Assembly: GCF_000740675.1 (NCBI RefSeq)
Contig: NZ_JPXI01000037.1
Span: forward strand, 124,001 to 188,000
From: Massilia sp. BSC265
Lineage (GTDB): Bacteria; Pseudomonadota; Gammaproteobacteria; Burkholderiales; Burkholderiaceae_D
DNA length: 64,000 nucleotides
Direction: 5' to 3'
Part shown: positions 54,132 through 62,656 of the stretch, in pieces
Layout of the letters: each line of letters opens with the position of its first letter
Position numbering within the stretch: the first letter of the stretch is position 1
Translations under genes and position numbers: made by a program
Notes under the pieces: generated by a model
What the model was told of the DNA's origin: nothing
What the model saw: the letters and a program-made list of their open reading frames with translations, nothing else
The model's database searches: none

Positions 54132-55547
54132 ATGAAGACCACGCTTCTGGCAGCCTCGCTTGCCACCGTATTAGGCTGTGCACTCGCTTCCGGTCCTGCC
54201 CTGGCCCAGGGTGGCCAGTACCGCAATACCGACAACAAGAACCTGCTGGACCACTCCGAAGGCACCTACCCGGTCCCGTATAAAAAGCCAGTGGTGGCGG
54301 AAGTCACGGCCCAGCTCAAGGCGATCCGCGGCTACATGGACCAGGCCACGCCGACCCGCATCATCAACAGGAAGACCGGCGACCAGATCACCGACCTGAA
54401 GACCCCGAACGCCGACGCGATCGTCGAACCCAGCAAGGGCGACTACGGCATCCAGGTCTATGAGATGGGCGTGGTCCACTCGGGTCTGCTGAAGGCGGCC
54501 GAAGCGACCGGCGACCAGGGCTTCACGGCGATGAGCCAGCGCCACTTCCAGTTCTTCTCCCAGACCCTTCCCTACTTCCGCGCCCAAGAACAGAAGTTCC
54601 GCCTCGATCGGGCCAACAGCTTCATCCGCTTCCTCGACCCGCACTCGCTGGACGACTCCGGCTCGATGTGCGCCGCCCTGATCCGCGCGCGCCTGGCCAA
54701 GGTCGGCCCGGACCTCAAGCCCATGATCGACACCTGCAGCGACTGGGTGATCAACAAGCAGTTCCGCCTGGAAGACGGCACCATGGCGCGCAAGCGCCCG
54801 CAGGAAGTGTCGCTGTGGGGCGACGACATGTACATGAGCATCCCCTTGCTGGCCGAGATGGGCCGCCTGACGGGCGACCGCAAGCACTTCGACGACGCCG
54901 TCAACAACGTGATGGGCATGAGCAAGCGCCTGTTCAACCCGCAGAACGGCCTGTACACCCACGGCTGGCACGCCAACCACCCGGACGCGCCGCGCTTCTA
55001 TTGGGCGCGCGCCAACGGCTGGGCGGTGCTGGCCATGTCCGACCTGCTCGACGTGCTGCCGAAGGACCACCCGGGCTACCAACCGGTGCTGAACCAGCTG
55101 CGCGCCGCGATCAAGGGCATCGCCGAACTGCAGTCGGGCACCGGCCTGTGGCACCAGATGCTCGACCGGAACGATTCCTACCTGGAGACTTCGGCCAGCG
55201 CCATGTTCACCTACGTGATCGCGCACGCGGTCAACCAGGGCTGGGTCAGTCCGACCACCTACGGCTCGATCGCGCAGGCTGGCTGGGTCGGCCTGTCGAC
55301 CCGCATCACCGCCAAGGGTGAAGTGGAAGGTACCTGCGTCGGCACCACGCTCGCCGGCGACATGGTTTATTACTACAACCGCCCGACCAGCGTGCACGCG
55401 CTGCATGGCTACGGCCCGACCCTGTTGGCCGGCGCCGAGATCATCAAGCTGATGAACAATCCGGCTTTCGAGATCCAGCACAAGGTTCGCACGTATCATT
55501 ACGTGCCCAAAGGGGGCAAGACCGACTACAACAAGCATCAGCAATGA
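54132..55547 (+). CDS. Unsaturated rhamnogalacturonyl hydrolase, GH105
   Basis: 471 aa from ATG 54132 with GGAG upstream. Signal peptide (cleavage near PALAQGG). The six-hairpin (alpha/alpha) fold shows VSLWGDDMYMSIPLLAEMG with the catalytic Asp, FYWARANGWAVLAMSDLLDVLP and GLWHQMLDRNDSYLETSASAMF, typical of YteR/YesR proteins. The family releases unsaturated galacturonate from the ends of lyase products. Its signal peptide places it in the periplasm. It starts the operon GH105-DUF4861-GH28. Confidence 0.92.
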   Translation: MKTTLLAASLATVLGCALASGPALAQGGQYRNTDNKNLLDHSEGTYPVPYKKPVVAEVTAQLKAIRGYMDQATPTRIINRKTGDQITDLKTPNADAIVEPSKGDYGIQVYEMGVVHSGLLKAAEATGDQGFTAMSQRHFQFFSQTLPYFRAQEQKFRLDRANSFIRFLDPHSLDDSGSMCAALIRARLAKVGPDLKPMIDTCSDWVINKQFRLEDGTMARKRPQEVSLWGDDMYMSIPLLAEMGRLTGDRKHFDDAVNNVMGMSKRLFNPQNGLYTHGWHANHPDAPRFYWARANGWAVLAMSDLLDVLPKDHPGYQPVLNQLRAAIKGIAELQSGTGLWHQMLDRNDSYLETSASAMFTYVIAHAVNQGWVSPTTYGSIAQAGWVGLSTRITAKGEVEGTCVGTTLAGDMVYYYNRPTSVHALHGYGPTLLAGAEIIKLMNNPAFEIQHKVRTYHYVPKGGKTDYNKHQQ

Positions 55548-55570
55548 TGCGTCCATCACCGAGCGAACCC

Positions 55571-56785
55571 ATGAAACGACTGATCCTAGCCGCTCTGCTT
55601 TCCGCATCGCTGAACGCCTACGCCGCCGAAAAACTGGGGGTGACCGTCCAGCACGACCTGTCCATCGCACGCCCGTCCGAGACCATCTCGATCCCGTGGA
55701 GCGACGTGAACGCCGCCCTGCCGGGCGCGCTGATCCAGAAGATCGCCGTCAAGGATGCCAAGGGCCGCGTGCTGCCCTACCAGGTGACCAACGTGGCGCC
55801 GCTGTCCAAGGATCCGGAGAACAAGGGCATCGCCTATGGCGAGCTGCTGTTCCAGCACAGCTTCGCCCCAGGCGAGAAGAGCGCCAGCTTCACCGTCGAG
55901 AAGATCGACACGGTGGCGCCGGTGTTCGCCCAGAAGGCCTATGCCCGCTACGTGCAGGAGCGCCTCGACGACTTCGCCTGGGAAAACGACAAGGTGGCGC
56001 ACCGCACCTACGGCCCGGCCCTGGCCGCCCCGTCCCCTAGCGGCATGAACAAGGAAGTGCTGGTGACGAGCGGCCTGGACCTGTGGTTCAAGCGGGTGCC
56101 GTATCCGATCGTCGACCGCTGGTACAACAAGGGCCATGACCACTACCACAAGGACGAGGGTGAGGGCATGGACATGTACCAGGTCGGCAAGTCGCGTGGC
56201 GCCGGCGGCACCGGCGTGTGGGACGGCAAGCAGCTGTACACCAGCGTGAACTACGCCTCGTGGAAGGTGCTGGCCAACGGTCCGGTGCGTGCGGTCTTCG
56301 AGCTGCACTACGCCGCCTGGGATGCGGCCGGCAAGCAGGTCAGCGAAGTCAAGCGCTTCACGGTCGACGCCGGCCATTACCTGGACCGCATCGACTCCAC
56401 CTTCCAGTACGAGGGCAACGAGCCGATTACCGTGGCGGTGGGCCTGAACAAGAACCCGAGCGACAAGGGCCAGGACCCGGTCATCACGGTCAAGCGCGAA
56501 GGCCCGGTGCTGCTGCAGTGGATCGAGCAGAAGAGCAACGGCGCCTTCGGCACCGCGGTCGTGCTGCCAGGCGCGGAAGGCTTCACCCAGGACAGCCTGA
56601 ATGAGCTGATCCTGGCCAAGGCCACTTCCGGCAAGCCGCTGCGCTACTACGCCGGCGGCGCCTGGAGCCGCGCCGGCGAAATCACCACGCTCGCCCAGTG
56701 GCAGCGCCTGGCGCAGGACACCGCTGCGCGCGCCGGCAATCCGGTGCGCGTGACCCTGTCGCCTTCCCAAGCAAACAAGCAGTGA
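55571..56785 (+). CDS. DUF4861 family secreted protein
   Basis: 404 aa from ATG 55571 (ATG 55544 overlaps the upstream stop). Signal peptide (cleavage near NAYAAEK). The body carries the DUF4861 pattern: YARYVQERLDDFAWENDKVAHRTYGP, DLWFKRVPYPIVDRWY, HYHKDEGEGMDMYQVGKSRGAGG and FTVDAGHYLDRIDSTF. The conserved His/Asp/Glu-rich region (about 185-215) looks like an active or metal site. Its reaction is not known to me. It lies between GH105 and GH28 genes with 8-to-24-base gaps, so a role on pectin oligomers in the periplasm is likely. Confidence 0.85.
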   Translation: MKRLILAALLSASLNAYAAEKLGVTVQHDLSIARPSETISIPWSDVNAALPGALIQKIAVKDAKGRVLPYQVTNVAPLSKDPENKGIAYGELLFQHSFAPGEKSASFTVEKIDTVAPVFAQKAYARYVQERLDDFAWENDKVAHRTYGPALAAPSPSGMNKEVLVTSGLDLWFKRVPYPIVDRWYNKGHDHYHKDEGEGMDMYQVGKSRGAGGTGVWDGKQLYTSVNYASWKVLANGPVRAVFELHYAAWDAAGKQVSEVKRFTVDAGHYLDRIDSTFQYEGNEPITVAVGLNKNPSDKGQDPVITVKREGPVLLQWIEQKSNGAFGTAVVLPGAEGFTQDSLNELILAKATSGKPLRYYAGGAWSRAGEITTLAQWQRLAQDTAARAGNPVRVTLSPSQANKQ

Positions 56786-56792
56786 GGTAACG

Positions 56793-58607
56793 ATGCAATT
56801 CCAACCACGCCGTCGCGCTATACTGCGCACCGTCCCTGCCGCCGGCCTGCTCCTGGGCGGAGCCGGTTGCGCCATCCCGTCCGCCAACATGACCCCTGCC
56901 GATCCGTGGCAGCGCGCCAACGACATCATCGCGCGTTTCGCCACCCCGCTGCGCTTCCGCGAAGAAGACTTCCCCATCACCTCCTATGGCGCAAAACCCT
57001 GCACCATGGTCGAGGTCAAGGGCCAGACCGCTTCACTCGTCAACGGCACCCTGCGCACCCCGGCCGCCGGCTCGCCCGATGCCTACCCGGCGATCACGGC
57101 CGCGATTGCAGCCTGCCACGCCAAGGGCGGCGGCCGGGTCGTGATCCCGGCCGGCGACTGGTACTGCGCCGGCCCGATCGTGCTGCGCTCGAACGTGCAC
57201 GTGCACCTGGCCGCGGGCGCCCGCGTACATTTCTCGGCCAACCCGGAACATTATGCGCGCCACGGGGAATTCGACTGCGGCCCGAACGGCAAGCTGACCC
57301 TGTCGCGCTGGCAGGGCAACGACGTCCTGAACTATTCGCCAATGGTCTATGCATACAACCAGACCAATATCGCGCTCACCGGCGCCGACTGGACCAGCAT
57401 CCTGAACGGCCAGGGCGGCGTGCCTTTCGAGGACAAGCCGGACGAGTGCTGGTGGGACTGGAAAGGCCGCGGCCTGCCAGCGCGCACCCGCACCGAGATC
57501 GCGCCGAATCCGGCCAACCTCTCGTTGGAAAAGGTGGCGCCGAACCTGCCCGAAGCACAGCGCGCCCTGATCCAGGGCGAAGGCTGGCAGACCGATTCGC
57601 GCTACCTGCCGGCCCTGTCCGAGGCAGGTGTGCCGGTGGCGCGCCGCGTGTTCGGGCGCGGCCACTTCCTGCGTCCCTGCATGATCGAGTTCATCGGCTG
57701 CAGCAAGGTGCTGATGCAGGGTTACCAGGTGAATGCGGCGCCCTTCTGGCTGCATCACCCGGTGAACTGCCGCGACCTGCACATGCGCGGCGTGAACATG
57801 GAAAGCCTGGGACCGAACAGCGACGGCTTCGACCCGGAAGCCTGCGACGGCGTGCTGGTCGAGGAGTGCACCTTCAACAACGGCGACGACTGCATTGCGA
57901 TCAAGGCCGGCAAGAACCTCGATACCCAGTTCGGGCCGACGCGCAACATCGTGATCCAGCGCTGCATCATGAACAGCGGCCACGGCGGCGTGACCCTCGG
58001 CAGCGAAATGGCCGGCGGCATCGAGCACGTCTATGCGCAGCAGCTCGAGTTCCGCAACATGCATTGGGCCAAGAAGCCGCTGAACACGGCGATCCGCCTC
58101 AAGACCAACATGAACCGGGGCGGCTTCCTGCGCCACCTGTACGTGCGCGACGTTACCCTGCCGAACGGCGTCAGGATCGAACCGATGATGTACAAGCCGC
58201 TGCCAGGGGCGAAGGAAATCACGCAGCCGGTGGCCTCGACCGCGGGTGCGATCATCACCATCGACTGCGACTACGTGCCGGGCGACGATGCAGTGCGTAT
58301 TCGCCCGCCGCAGGTGTCGGACATCGACATCCGGGGCGTGCGCGCCGGTAACGTCGACACCGGCTCGGGCAAGTTCTCGTGCTTCCAGGCCTTCGTGCTG
58401 CTGGGGCCCGTGGCTTCCAGCTTCAACGGCCCGGCGGGCACGCCGATCCTGCCGATCCAGCGCGTGCGCATCAGCGACTCGGACTTCGGCACGCCGAAGA
58501 ACGGCGCCCAGCCGTGGTTCCTGCACAACGCCACCGCCATCACCCTCGACAAGGTCACCATCGGCGGCAAGCTCTACAACACGACCCTGTCTTCAAGCAA
58601 TCCCTAA
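56793..58607 (+). CDS. Polygalacturonase, GH28 (2)
   Basis: 604 aa. The N-terminus has a twin-arginine-like PRRRAILRT followed by LLLGGAGC, which could be a lipobox (Cys near residue 26), so it may be a lipoprotein. The catalytic motifs NSDGFDPE (near 340), GDDCIAIK (near 363), GHGG (near 395) and RLKTNMNRGGF are identical to the polygalacturonase at 43985; the proteins are paralogues along their length. It hydrolyses polygalacturonate, perhaps at the outer membrane surface. Last gene of the GH105-DUF4861-GH28 operon, 7 bases after DUF4861. Confidence 0.93.
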   Translation: MQFQPRRRAILRTVPAAGLLLGGAGCAIPSANMTPADPWQRANDIIARFATPLRFREEDFPITSYGAKPCTMVEVKGQTASLVNGTLRTPAAGSPDAYPAITAAIAACHAKGGGRVVIPAGDWYCAGPIVLRSNVHVHLAAGARVHFSANPEHYARHGEFDCGPNGKLTLSRWQGNDVLNYSPMVYAYNQTNIALTGADWTSILNGQGGVPFEDKPDECWWDWKGRGLPARTRTEIAPNPANLSLEKVAPNLPEAQRALIQGEGWQTDSRYLPALSEAGVPVARRVFGRGHFLRPCMIEFIGCSKVLMQGYQVNAAPFWLHHPVNCRDLHMRGVNMESLGPNSDGFDPEACDGVLVEECTFNNGDDCIAIKAGKNLDTQFGPTRNIVIQRCIMNSGHGGVTLGSEMAGGIEHVYAQQLEFRNMHWAKKPLNTAIRLKTNMNRGGFLRHLYVRDVTLPNGVRIEPMMYKPLPGAKEITQPVASTAGAIITIDCDYVPGDDAVRIRPPQVSDIDIRGVRAGNVDTGSGKFSCFQAFVLLGPVASSFNGPAGTPILPIQRVRISDSDFGTPKNGAQPWFLHNATAITLDKVTIGGKLYNTTLSSSNP

Positions 58608-58616
58608 ACCAGGGCA

Positions 58617-58701
58617 GGTCAGGCCAGTCGATTGATTTTTTTGAATTGGCCTGACCACATCTGTCAGTATTGACGTAGAATCCAGAAACTGGCCTGACCA
58701 G
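58617..58701. promoter_or_regulatory. Three operator boxes upstream of TonB receptor 2
   Basis: GGTCAGGCCA (58617-58626), TTGGCCTGACCA (58646-58657) and CTGGCCTGACCAG (58689-58701) are copies of the pectin box. A TAGAAT (58676-58681) lies between the second and third, matching the -10 of the other promoters, but its -35 is unclear here. Confidence 0.65.
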
Positions 58702-58765
58702 ATATAGCACTGCGCGATGATGGCGCCTCGATGCGCCTTCGCCTGGATAAACGCATGGAGACAGC

Positions 58766-61711
58766 ATGAAAAAAGACAAGCAGCGTGCCGCCTTACGTCA
58801 ACTCACCCTGTGCCTGCTCGGCACTGCTTCCGTATCCTCCCTTTCCATCGGTGCTGCATTCGCCCAGGATGCCCCCGCCGCCCAGCCGCAGCAAGTCCAG
58901 ACGGTCCAGGTGACCGGCCTGCGCGCCTCGCTCGAGAGCGCGCTGAACGCCAAGCGCCAGGACAACGGCATCGTCGACGTCATCAAGGCGGAAGACATGG
59001 GCAAGTTCCCGGACACCAACCTGGCCGAGTCGCTGCAGCGCGTGCCGGGCGTGGTGATCGACCGTGACGCCGGCGAGGGCCGCAACATCACGGTACGTGG
59101 CCTGGGCCAGGACTTCACGCGCGTGCGGATCAACGGCATCGAGGGCCTGGCCACCACCGGCGGCACCGACAGCTCGGGCGGCACCAACCGCGGCCGCGGC
59201 TTCGACTTCAACGTGTTCGCTTCGGAACTGTTCAGCTCCCTCACCGTGCGCAAGAGTTCCTCGGCCGACGTCGACGAAGGCTCGCTCGGCGCCACCGTCG
59301 ACCTGCAGACCCTGCGTCCCTTCGACCTGAAGGGCTTCAACGCCACCATCGCGGCCAAGGGCAAGTACAACGACGGCTCGGAAAAGATCGACCCGCGCGT
59401 GGCCTTCATGCTGTCGAACACCTTCATGGACCGCACGCTGGGCGTGCTGGTCTCGGGCGCCTTCTCCAAGCGCCGCGTGCTGGAGGAAGGCTTCAGCACG
59501 GTACGCTGGGATAACGGCCCCTCGTCGGGCGGCTGGTGCGCGCCGCAAGGCGTCGCCAACAACCCGGCCAACTCCACCGCCACCACCTGCGGCCCGGCGG
59601 CCCAAGGCGTGGCGCGCCTGCCGAATACCCCGGCCAACGTGGCCGCCTACAACACCGCCAGCAGCGCCGGCAACTTCCACCCGCGCCTGCCCAGGTACGG
59701 CCGCCTGACCCACGACCAGGACCGCCTGGGTCTGACCGCCTCGGTGCAGTGGCGCCCGCAGCGCGGCACCCTGCTCACCTTCGACATGCTGTACTCGAAG
59801 CTGGATGCGACGCGCCAGGAAGACTTCCTGCAGGCGATGTCGTTCAGCCGCAGCGCCACCCAGGGCGGCAAGCCGCAGATGAGCGTGGTCGAGGCGCAAT
59901 ATGCGCCGAACGGCGCGCTTCTGTATGGCCGCTATAACGGCGTGGACATCCGCTCGGAATCGCGCTTCGACGAACTGAACACCACCTTCAGCCAGCCGAC
60001 CCTGACGCTGGAACACAGGATCAGCGACACCTGGAGCATGAGCGCCAAGGTCGGCCGCGCGAACTCGAAGTTCCGCAACCCGGTGCAAACCACCGTCACG
60101 CTGGATGCGCTGAACGTGAACGGCTACACCATCGACTTCCGCAACAACGAGCGCCTGCCGGCAGTTAGCTACCCGTTCGACCCGAACGCAACGGGCGGTG
60201 CGCTCGGCATCATCGGCGTGCCGCTCGTCGCCAGCGGCACCCAGCCAAACACCGTCCCGAACACCACCACCAGCGAAATCCGCATCCGTCCGCAGGGCGC
60301 CACCAACGTCAACGACGTCGGCCAGTTCGACCTGGCCTGGGAAGCCAGCGACAACCTGACCTTCAAGGGCGGCATCAACCGCAAGAAGTACGAGTCGGAC
60401 ACCTACGAGTTCCGCCGCGTGAACCAGAACGACACGATCTTCGCACCGCCCGCGGGGTCGACCGGCCTGAGCACCACCCTGAGCGGCTTCGGCAAGGGCC
60501 TCGACATGCCGGCCGGGAACCCGACCGGCTGGGTGATCCCGAACCTGCGCGCCATCGCCGCCGCCTACGACATCTACTGCAACTGCATCAAGGCCGGCCC
60601 TGCCGGCGGTCCGGGCGACTTCACGCTGTCCTCGATCACCAACGGCAACGCGCGCGGCAACAACCGCACCGTCACCGAGCGCGACGACGGCTTCTACCTG
60701 ATGGGCGAGTTCAAGGTCGACCTGTGGGACATTCCGGTGCGCGGCAACTTCGGCGTCCGCCACGTGAAGACCGAGCTGGAAGCGATCGGCTACCAGGCGG
60801 CCGGCGGCGGTACCGCGGTCAAGGTAAACCACGAGTACAAGGACACCCTGCCCTCGATGAACATCGCCGCCAACCTCACCCGCGACTTCATCGTCCGCTT
60901 CGGCGCGGCCAAGGTGATGACCCGTCCGCAGCTGGGCTTCCTGTCGCCCGGGGGCGCCATCGCCACCACCGGCACGCTGACCATCAACACCGGCAACCCG
61001 CTGCTCAAGCCCTTCCGCGCCAAGACCTTCGATTCCAGCTTCGAGTACTACTTCGGCAAGAACGCCTTCGTGGGCCTGGGCCTGTTCCAGAAGAACATCG
61101 ACACCTACATCCAGTCGCTGCGCACCAACGTGCCGTTCCGCGAGACCGGCCTGCCGCTGTCGCTGCTGCCGGCGAACTTCAACGGCGAAGAGGTGTTCCA
61201 GGTGACGGCGCCGATCAACACCGATGGCGGCAAGCTGAAGGGCTTCGAACTGAACTACCAGCAGCCGTTCACCTTCCTGCCGGGCTGGGGCCGCAACTTC
61301 GGCACGGTGCTGAACTACACCAAGGTAAGCTCGAAGATCGAGTACGCGGTTTCGCCGACCAGCAACGAGCGCATCGTCGACGACCTGCTGAACCTGTCGC
61401 CGAAGTCCTGGAACGCGACCTTCTACTATGACGACGGCAAGTTCAGCGCACGCGTCTCGGGCGCCAAGCGCTCCTCCTTCCTGACCCGCGTGCCGGGCCA
61501 GAACAACAACGACGTCGAGGGCAAGAACGAAACCTTCAACGTGGACGTGTCGCTCTCGTACAAGTGGAACGAGCGCCTCGAGTTCACGCTGGAAGGCGTC
61601 AACCTGACCAACGAGCCGAACGACCAGTTCATCAGCCGCGCACGCAACAGCGTGGTGGTGAACAACGTGACCGGCCGCGAGTTCCTGGCGGGGCTGCGCT
61701 ACAAGTTCTGA
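58766..61711 (+). CDS. TonB-dependent outer-membrane receptor, pectin region (2)
   Basis: 981 aa. Signal peptide ending near GAAFAQD, then a plug (about 40-190) with VQVTGLRASLESALNAKRQDNGIVDVIKAEDMGKFPDTNLAESLQRVPGV (the TIGR01782-type signature, conserved positions), ITVRGLGQDFTRVRINGIEG and a long barrel ending in LAGLRYKF. This subgroup is common in Caulobacter- and Xanthomonas-like sugar loci. It follows the GH105-DUF4861-GH28 operon with three operator boxes in front, so it probably imports pectin oligomers. It differs from the receptor at 39905 in plug sequence, so the two may take different chain types. Confidence 0.93.
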   Translation: MKKDKQRAALRQLTLCLLGTASVSSLSIGAAFAQDAPAAQPQQVQTVQVTGLRASLESALNAKRQDNGIVDVIKAEDMGKFPDTNLAESLQRVPGVVIDRDAGEGRNITVRGLGQDFTRVRINGIEGLATTGGTDSSGGTNRGRGFDFNVFASELFSSLTVRKSSSADVDEGSLGATVDLQTLRPFDLKGFNATIAAKGKYNDGSEKIDPRVAFMLSNTFMDRTLGVLVSGAFSKRRVLEEGFSTVRWDNGPSSGGWCAPQGVANNPANSTATTCGPAAQGVARLPNTPANVAAYNTASSAGNFHPRLPRYGRLTHDQDRLGLTASVQWRPQRGTLLTFDMLYSKLDATRQEDFLQAMSFSRSATQGGKPQMSVVEAQYAPNGALLYGRYNGVDIRSESRFDELNTTFSQPTLTLEHRISDTWSMSAKVGRANSKFRNPVQTTVTLDALNVNGYTIDFRNNERLPAVSYPFDPNATGGALGIIGVPLVASGTQPNTVPNTTTSEIRIRPQGATNVNDVGQFDLAWEASDNLTFKGGINRKKYESDTYEFRRVNQNDTIFAPPAGSTGLSTTLSGFGKGLDMPAGNPTGWVIPNLRAIAAAYDIYCNCIKAGPAGGPGDFTLSSITNGNARGNNRTVTERDDGFYLMGEFKVDLWDIPVRGNFGVRHVKTELEAIGYQAAGGGTAVKVNHEYKDTLPSMNIAANLTRDFIVRFGAAKVMTRPQLGFLSPGGAIATTGTLTINTGNPLLKPFRAKTFDSSFEYYFGKNAFVGLGLFQKNIDTYIQSLRTNVPFRETGLPLSLLPANFNGEEVFQVTAPINTDGGKLKGFELNYQQPFTFLPGWGRNFGTVLNYTKVSSKIEYAVSPTSNERIVDDLLNLSPKSWNATFYYDDGKFSARVSGAKRSSFLTRVPGQNNNDVEGKNETFNVDVSLSYKWNERLEFTLEGVNLTNEPNDQFISRARNSVVVNNVTGREFLAGLRYKF

Positions 61712-61739
61712 CGCTTCCACGCCCAGGATGGCTTTGCTG

Positions 61740-61762
61740 GCCCGCGCTTGCGCGGGCTTTTT
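61740..61762 (+). terminator. Rho-independent terminator after TonB receptor 2
   Basis: GCCCGCGC and GCGCGGGC arms followed by five Ts. Confidence 0.8.
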
Positions 61763-61819
61763 CATGTCAGCTCCAGCGCGAACAGAGACAGCGGCTGCTC
61801 ATCGTCTGTTTGAACGCGC

Positions 61820-61843
61820 GGTCGGACAAGCCGACCACCCTAC
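61820..61843. repeat. Dispersed palindrome family, copy 5 (partial)
   Basis: GGTCGG and CCGACC arms with the outer CACCCTAC on the right side only. It matches the right half of copy 2 at 28238. Confidence 0.5.
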
Positions 61844-61877
61844 GAAAATGCGGACTCGTCGAAGCTGAAAACGAACA

Positions 61878-61896
61878 GGCCCGCACGCGGCGGGCC
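61878..61896 (-). terminator. Terminator-like hairpin after ompW
   Basis: GGCCCGC and GCGGGCC arms; read on the minus strand it is followed by TGTTCGTTTTC. It lies 23 bases after the ompW stop. Confidence 0.6.
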
Positions 61897-61918
61897 TTCG
61901 GGCAGCGCGAATCGCTGC

Positions 61919-62602
61919 TTAGAACTTGTAACCGACAGCCAGCACCACCGCCACCGGATCCAGTTTCATGTGCTGGGTCTGGCCGGTCGAGAAGTGCACG
62001 TCGGTGCGCAAACGGGCCTTGTTGACGGTCACATCGGCGAACCACCTCTCATGGAAGTTGAAGGCCATGCCGACCTGGGCGGTATAAGTGAACTTGTTGT
62101 CGATGCTGAAGGTGGTCGGCACGCCGCGGCCCGGGTTGGTGATCGCGGTCATCCTGGCCGAACCACGCTCCTTCATGAAGTAGGCGTAGGTCGCGCCGAT
62201 GCCCACGAAGGGACGGAACAGCGCGTTCGGTGCGCCGAAGCGGTATTGCGCGAACAGGGTCGCCGGCAGCGCCTCGACGGTGCCGAGCTGGCCGGTGCCG
62301 GCGATGGCGCCGGCACCGTAGATCTTGTGCTTGTACGGCGTGCCCAGGGCGGTTTCGAGCGAGATGTTGTCGGTCAGGCCGTAAGCGAGGATCAGTACCG
62401 GCTGGGTGTCTTTTTCGACGTCCGCCTTGGTGCCCGGCAGGGCCGGCGCGCTGATGTCGCCGCTCTCGACCTTCGGGGTCAACTGGTCGACGCCGAACTT
62501 GGCGGTGAGCTGGCCGGCCGATTGGGCCGATGCCGTCGAGGCGCAGGCCAGCGCAGCCGCCACACCCAGCACTTTGACCAGACTGTCAAAACGTACTTTC
62601 AT
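61919..62602 (-). CDS. ompW: OmpW-family outer-membrane protein
   Basis: 227 aa. Signal peptide (cleavage near STASAQS). The eight-stranded barrel family shows VLILAYGLTDNISLETALGTPYKH, LPATLFAQYRFGAPNALFRPFVGIGATYAYF and the terminal DPVAVVLAVGYKF with C-terminal Phe for barrel assembly. The family forms small hydrophobic channels in the outer membrane. It is monocistronic with a terminator-like hairpin downstream. Confidence 0.92.
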   Translation of the reverse strand: MKVRFDSLVKVLGVAAALACASTASAQSAGQLTAKFGVDQLTPKVESGDISAPALPGTKADVEKDTQPVLILAYGLTDNISLETALGTPYKHKIYGAGAIAGTGQLGTVEALPATLFAQYRFGAPNALFRPFVGIGATYAYFMKERGSARMTAITNPGRGVPTTFSIDNKFTYTAQVGMAFNFHERWFADVTVNKARLRTDVHFSTGQTQHMKLDPVAVVLAVGYKF

Positions 62603-62656
62603 TTTTTCTCCCGATTATTGTTGAGGCCCGCCCTTCGGACGGACCTCGCAGCAGTT

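Noticed and set aside
58670..58708. TTGACG with TATAGC as the promoter of TonB receptor 2
   Set aside because: The spacing is about 27 bases, too long for a sigma-70 promoter.
58793..61765. 990-codon minus-strand frame across TonB receptor 2
   Set aside because: Antisense shadow; no recognisable domain.
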